A stretch of 64,000 nt of DNA from Rhytidiadelphus loreus (lineage: Eukaryota; Streptophyta; Bryopsida; Hypnales; Hylocomiaceae), in contig OX344763.1 in the NCBI GenBank assembly GCA_947034895.1, forward strand, positions 23,591,001 through 23,655,000. The letters are read 5' to 3'. Positions 59,452 to 64,000 of the stretch are shown here, one piece after another. Every line of letters starts with the position of its first letter. Positions within the stretch are counted from its first letter, which is position 1. The position numbers were made by a program, and so were the translations under genes. Under the pieces are notes generated by a model. That model ran no database searches, was not told the origin of the DNA, and saw only the letters and a list, made by a program, of their open reading frames with translations.

Positions 59452-60752
59452 CCCCTCATCGCCAAAGTAGACAAAAAGTGTCCTCACATAGTTTCAAGTC
59501 CAATTCAAAGTGTTGTAACTTTTGCATCCAATGTCCGAATTCAATAAAACTTGTTCGGAAATTTGCACTCTCTCTTCTAGTTTAAGTGGAAAATTTTCCA
59601 GATCAATCCAAGATGTGCTGATTTCTTGGAAGCCAATCAAAGTTCACAGGTTAAATTTGGGTTCACCAAACTACATTTGAAGGCTGCAACTTCAGGGGCT
59701 TGTATCTCCTTCATCCAATATTCGTTTTCAATAAAAAAAATTTGTGTTAAGTTTACCTTGAAGTCTAGTTATTGTGGTAAAATTTTCATGTCAATCCAAG
59801 CTTTTTTTGAATGTTTGGGAACAATTCGAAGTTCAAAATCCCAACATTTTTGTATTACAGTGAACTTCGGCAACTTGTTTCTTCTTCATACAATGTCAAT
59901 TTCCATCAATTTCTTTTTGGAAAAGATGTGCATACTAGTCTAGTTTATGGGGATAAAATTTCATCTCAATCCAAGAAGTAATGAGTGACTGAGAAGCATT
60001 TTAGTAAGGGGAGATTCAGCCATAGAGATGTTCTTTGTAACTTTTCTTGCTATTTTTTTTTACATTTGAAAGCCATTTTGCAGACACATTGAGTCAATTC
60101 CGTGATATTTTCTTTCACTGATGTCTTTGTATGCTGGTTTTGAATTACTTTATAGATCAAAGTTTTTTCATTTGAGTATGTTTAGAAATCAAATTTTACC
60201 TCAAAATGTGTTTCTAGGAAAATTTAAGTATCCTTTTTCAACACTAAAACGTTATAATCTTGCAATCTACATGGTCAAATGACTCCAAATTTCATTCATG
60301 TCTTCTACAACATGAATTCTAGAGGATTGTACGGTTGAGATTTCTCAATTAGATGTGATTTGGGAGGGCTGGAGGGCCGTTTCAGGCTGTTCCCAGCTCC
60401 GTTCTCCCGTCCGTTCCCCCGGGCCCCATCGAATGCGGCTGACAGTTTTGTTTTGTTTTTAAAAAATAAATAAAAAATAAAAAATAAAAAAATAAAAATT
60501 TTAAAGTTCTTAAAATAGTAAACAAAGTTAATTTTAATTTTAATTTTAAAATCGACGTGGCAATCGCTTGGCCAGGTCAACAGACCCTACGAACGTCCAG
60601 TTTCGTCCAGTTTCGTCCAGTTTTCCACTTGAGAACTCGCGGCCCTTTCCGGTAGGGAAATCTCATCTAATGATACCTTACTGAAAATTTAATTATAACA
60701 CTTCAAAAGCAATGATGTTTTTGAACTCAAATAGGCCTTCGGCGATGAGGGG
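59452..60752. mobile_element. piggyBac-like miniature element, family A, complete
   Basis: A 1301-bp element is flanked by TTAA (59448-59451 and 60753-60756), with perfect 12-bp terminal inverted repeats CCCCTCATCGCC. The remnant at 8053-8716 is the same family. There is no coding capacity. It contains a later GC-rich insertion at 60348-60671. Confidence 0.9.
60348..60671. mobile_element. GC-rich insertion nested in the family A element
   Basis: Compared with 8053-8716, about 324 extra bases interrupt the sequence between GGTTGAGATTT and TACCTTACTG. The insert begins ATTAGATGTGATTT and ends with the near-inverted AAATCTCATCTAAT. The first part is GC-rich and the middle is a poly(A/T)-rich tract. 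Near the right end TTTCGTCCAG repeats three times (60594-60623). The superfamily is not identified and the target duplication is unclear. Confidence 0.65.
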
Positions 60753-61009
60753 TTAAGAGCCCATTGCATTTTGGGGGAAGCTAAACTTTGTGAAATAATT
60801 TTCAACAATTTTCATAGGAAGGAAAATAGAATTGACATAGAACCCAAGTTGTTTCATATTTTTTGAACCTTTGAGGAATTAGATTCTTTCATTTGAGTTC
60901 AAATTCAAAATCAATGAATTTCATGGTCTTAATTAAGATGAATAAAAAGACAAAGGTTGCCAAAATACAATACACATGATCCATTGTACCCCTAAAGGTC
61001 CTTACCCCC

Positions 61010-61600
61010 CATAAGTTTGTGGTTTTTGAGAAATTAGGGCATATAGAATGAAGTATAAGATCTTATTTATTTTTCTTAATTTTTTCTTGAGATTAGGAAA
61101 GCAAAAAAACTTCTAAATAATCTAATTCTTATGACAATTCAATGGTTGGAAAAAAAATTATTAGCTATGTTTTGTTTTCAACCCCAACTTAGGCAAACGC
61201 AACACAACATTATTTTGCTTTGAAAATTTGCATTCTTCTTTCTATCTTGAGGCTCTATTCAAATATGAAGTCCCTTAATCTTTCCTACAAAGTAAATTTG
61301 ATATATAGGGCTCAAAAGCTTGACAAAGTCACATTGTCAAAAGCATAGGCACTCTTGAAAAAAATATTTTGTTCCACTTTGCATGCTCTATTCTCACACA
61401 TTTATCGCTTGCAAACTCCAAGTATTTTATGTGTGACCCTAATACTAGTAAAGAATTAGATCCTATAGTTACAAATGCTAAAAATTGATTAAAATTTGAT
61501 TTATAGCCTTGTTTTAGAGAGTGTTGATTTTTAACAATTTTGTGAGTATTTGTCAATTTTTTATCCAAAAATCTTTAGGAGATAAACCATCCAATTAGAA
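61010..61600. repeat. Dispersed repeat, related to 54770-55330
   Basis: Block order matches the 54.8 kb copy; reading frames are broken by stops. Confidence 0.6.
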
Positions 61601-62089
61601 CTTGAAGTAAAATCCAAAAATAATCAAAATGCCTAACATCTGGACCATGATGTTCCATGGCATTACTAGAATTTGAGTAGGATGAAAGGATAGAATCATG
61701 CAATTTATATAATCATAAACCTATAAATCTTTGTCATTTATTGGAGAAAAATTTACCACTTCAACATCCAAGATGAAGGAGTTATTTAAAAGCTCCTTGT
61801 GTTGTACATTGAATTATACTCCCACAAAATTATATTGATTTTGGCTTTTTCTAGCAAAATTTTTGACATGGAATTCCAAAGAAAGGGATGTCATGAATTT
61901 ACATTAGTTTGGCGTGTTTTTTCAACACTAAAGTATTGAAAAAATTGATGTAAAAAAAGCTAATAACGAAATTGTTGAAAAAGTCTCTAAAAGTTTGTTT
62001 GCAATAAGTATCAAAAAACTTTCGTGACTTAAAAACTAATGACTAATTCAACAAAAGGATTTCACAAAAATATGTAAAATGACTTTGGT

Positions 62090-62785
62090 TTGATTTGGCT
62101 CACTCTTGCTTTCAAAAAAGATTTAATAAATTATTTTGATGAGTCCAACACTTCAAATAAAGGAGATCAATGGTTCAAAAGATTCTTTACCCATTTCATT
62201 TACAAAAAGATCATAACTTCACACATAGAGTATGATTCCCAAAATTCACCAACAACAACTATGAGGTTTGAGTTTCAAATCCCATGGCTTGTGGGCAAGT
62301 GGTGAGGCAAGGTCAATTAAAGTATGGACACCCAATTGTGACACCTTCTCTTTTTCCAACACCTATTAAATGGACTTTAATGAACACTTCCATAATTCAA
62401 AACTACTACAACATTTTTTTTAAAAGCAATGAGAGGAGACCAATGGAAGTTGCAACATTTTGTGCTTCAAGGGTGTCCATAGAAGGTGAGTCAATGTTAT
62501 GTACAGAATATGCTAGGCTATATTATCAACTTTGAAAATTTGTAAAATATGATTAGAGCATCGAAAAATTACAAAATCACTAGGAGTGCATTTTTCTCAA
62601 GTTCATTAATAATCTCATCAGATTTTTTTGGTCATTCAACCAATGAGACAATGGAACTAGAAAAAATATTTCATTTACTCGTTCCTACCTTAGTCTTGGT
62701 AGTCCAAAAAAAATCTACAATTCCTCTAATTAATCCTATGATACCAAAAATTAAAGTTCTTTTTTCCAAACCAACCTATTCATAA
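62090..62785 (+). other. Possible decayed coding region, family unknown
   Basis: Three successive open segments lie here: 62090-62305, 62284-62535 (shifted frame) and 62549-62785 (first frame). The middle one has a protein-like composition (SNERRPMEVATFCASRVSIEGE). No domain is recognised. They might be one frameshifted gene fragment or chance. Confidence 0.25.
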
Positions 62786-63209
62786 TGCATTTTGAGATAA
62801 GTTTAATCACTTTTTGAGATATTGATGGGCTCTTGTCCCTTAGATTCCTACTTTTTGAAAAAACATAGTTCTTCAAATAAAATAATTTAATTTCAATGAC
62901 AATCTTTAGGTTAAAAACTAGTTTAGCTCATATTTGGTGATATACATTTTTGTATTGACAAATATTGGGTGCACTAAGTATGAAGAGACATATAGACAAG
63001 AGTTGGCCATCAAATGAAGCCTTGACTTGACTATGGAATTTTGAGTCCAGACAACTATTGCCATAAAATGAAGCCACAATATGGGTATGGATGAATAGAA
63101 TCATGATGTTACACAATTGAATTCATGAAATGAAGGCATACAAGTGTGACTACATCCATTGCTTCAAATAATTTGAGTGTTCCTTCACCCGAATTGCATT
63201 AATCCCTAA

Positions 63210-64000
63210 AGGACCGGACAATGTTTTTTGGCTCTATAGAAATTTTGGGCAGGTACCTACGAGCGGAGATTTTCATATTTGGGGCTGAAATTTTAATAGA
63301 ATGTGGGGGCAAGGAAGATCTTTCATATACACCAAATTTCATGACATTTGGAAATACGAGTCAAAAGTTATAGCCTAATATGGTGTGTGTTTTTGTAACT
63401 GGGCAGTTTGGGCAGATCAGAAAAAATCACTTTCTTCATAAACGAAAATTTGGAATTCATTTTCTAGAGTTTTATATACACGAAAAGCTTTGAATCATTC
63501 CATTTTGATCAATGAGTCAAAAGTTATGAGGATTTTTTGTTTGTGGGCAGTTTTGGATTTCCTACTCTAAAATAAACTTTGAAATCTGTTATCTTACCCA
63601 ATTTTCAATATTTTTGGACAAAAATAAAATCGTAGGATGTAGATACATTATTACAACATTTTGACCATTGGGATTGGAAATTTTCATTCCATATTTAAAT
63701 TGTAAATAATTTAGTATTTTTAATCATTCTCTACTACTACCTACTTACTATTTTTTTCCTATATGTTGTACTATTCCAAATGATTTGAAATTTTTCAAGC
63801 ATGTGGCCAACTTGTCTAGGAAAACAAATCCAAAGAAGCACCACCATTTAGGTTATTTTTGCATAGAAATGTGAGCTTGTGAAGTGCAGCTGCCCTGCTT
63901 TTTGCAGGGTCAAAAAAATGATTTTAGTTAATTTGAATGCTTATATCTTGCAATCCACCTGGTGGAAATGTCTGAAATTTTTTACCACATGTTTTTGATA
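63210..64000. mobile_element. piggyBac-like element, family B relative, cut by the window edge
   Basis: TTAA (63206-63209 approximately) is followed by TCCCTAAAGGACCGGACAATG and then GGGCAGGTACCTA and GGGCTGAAATTTTAA. These match the right end of the 55601-56525 element read in reverse complement. The far end lies outside the window. Confidence 0.65.

Larger units (their letters stand above)
59421..60888. mobile_element. Family C element interrupted by a family A TTAA element, right end lost
   Basis: The start AAGTAGTCAGCTCTTAAAAGTG matches family C. After the inserted family A element it resumes with GGGGGAAGCTAAACTTTGTGAAA and GTTTCATATTTTTTGAACC as in family C, but the right terminus is missing beyond about 60888. 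Confidence 0.7.

Noticed and set aside
1..64000. tRNA, rRNA, CRISPR arrays and LTR retrotransposons
   Set aside because: I looked for tRNA-like T-loop signatures, reverse-transcriptase motifs and regularly spaced repeats and saw none that I could support by eye.

Overview
The window looks like nuclear DNA of a land plant. It carries a plastid mTERF protein with a transit-like N terminus, a TGD4-type chloroplast lipid-transfer protein, a plant-type Enhancer-of-Polycomb-like ORF, a gulonolactone-oxidase-like pseudogene and an intact MIR166 hairpin. Low gene density, short introns, very AT-rich intergenic DNA full of small inverted-repeat elements, and a degenerate piggyBac transposase make me favour a non-seed plant such as a bryophyte or lycophyte. 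I cannot name the species from sequence alone.

Layout. Bases 1-8052 are transposon-dominated. On the minus strand a long ORF with zinc-finger-like Cys/His clusters runs off the left edge. A 1 kb spacer with many CCCTAAA-type motifs follows. Then comes a plus-strand piggyBac transposase whose reading frame is continuous but carries stop codons. Its right end (GGG next to TTAA, 8053-8056) abuts the remnant of a smaller TTAA-flanked element (8053-8716). Bases 9223-10298 hold a broken L-gulono-1,4-lactone-oxidase-like gene. Bases 10904-24605 are the host gene block: an 8-exon coiled-coil gene (minus), the intronless mTERF4/BSM/RUG2-like gene (minus) and the 5-exon TGD4 gene (plus). The last two are divergent neighbours, both act in the chloroplast, and both have telobox motifs in their leaders. 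An intact, intronless, AT-rich ORF at 26170-27042 (minus) matches the EPC domain of plant Enhancer-of-Polycomb-like proteins.

From about 31.7 to 40.25 kb lies a mixed-composition island. It contains tandem repeats of about 170 bp, an array of a short palindromic motif and the MIR166 precursor (37991-38080, minus), with a TATA box about 1.6 kb upstream. From 40.25 kb to the right edge I see no convincing gene. That part is a stack of miniature elements: CACTA-like foldbacks with 3-bp target duplications, TA-flanked elements with AGGTAG ends, long near-perfect palindromes, and two families of TTAA-flanked piggyBac-like elements, several nested inside others.

The genes do not form one pathway. 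mTERF4 (plastid intron splicing) and TGD4 (ER-to-plastid lipid import) both serve chloroplast biogenesis. MIR166 regulates HD-ZIP III transcription factors. The most distinctive signal is the piggyBac system: one decayed transposase-coding copy plus three TTAA-flanked non-coding relatives, with insertion-in-insertion layering that gives relative ages.
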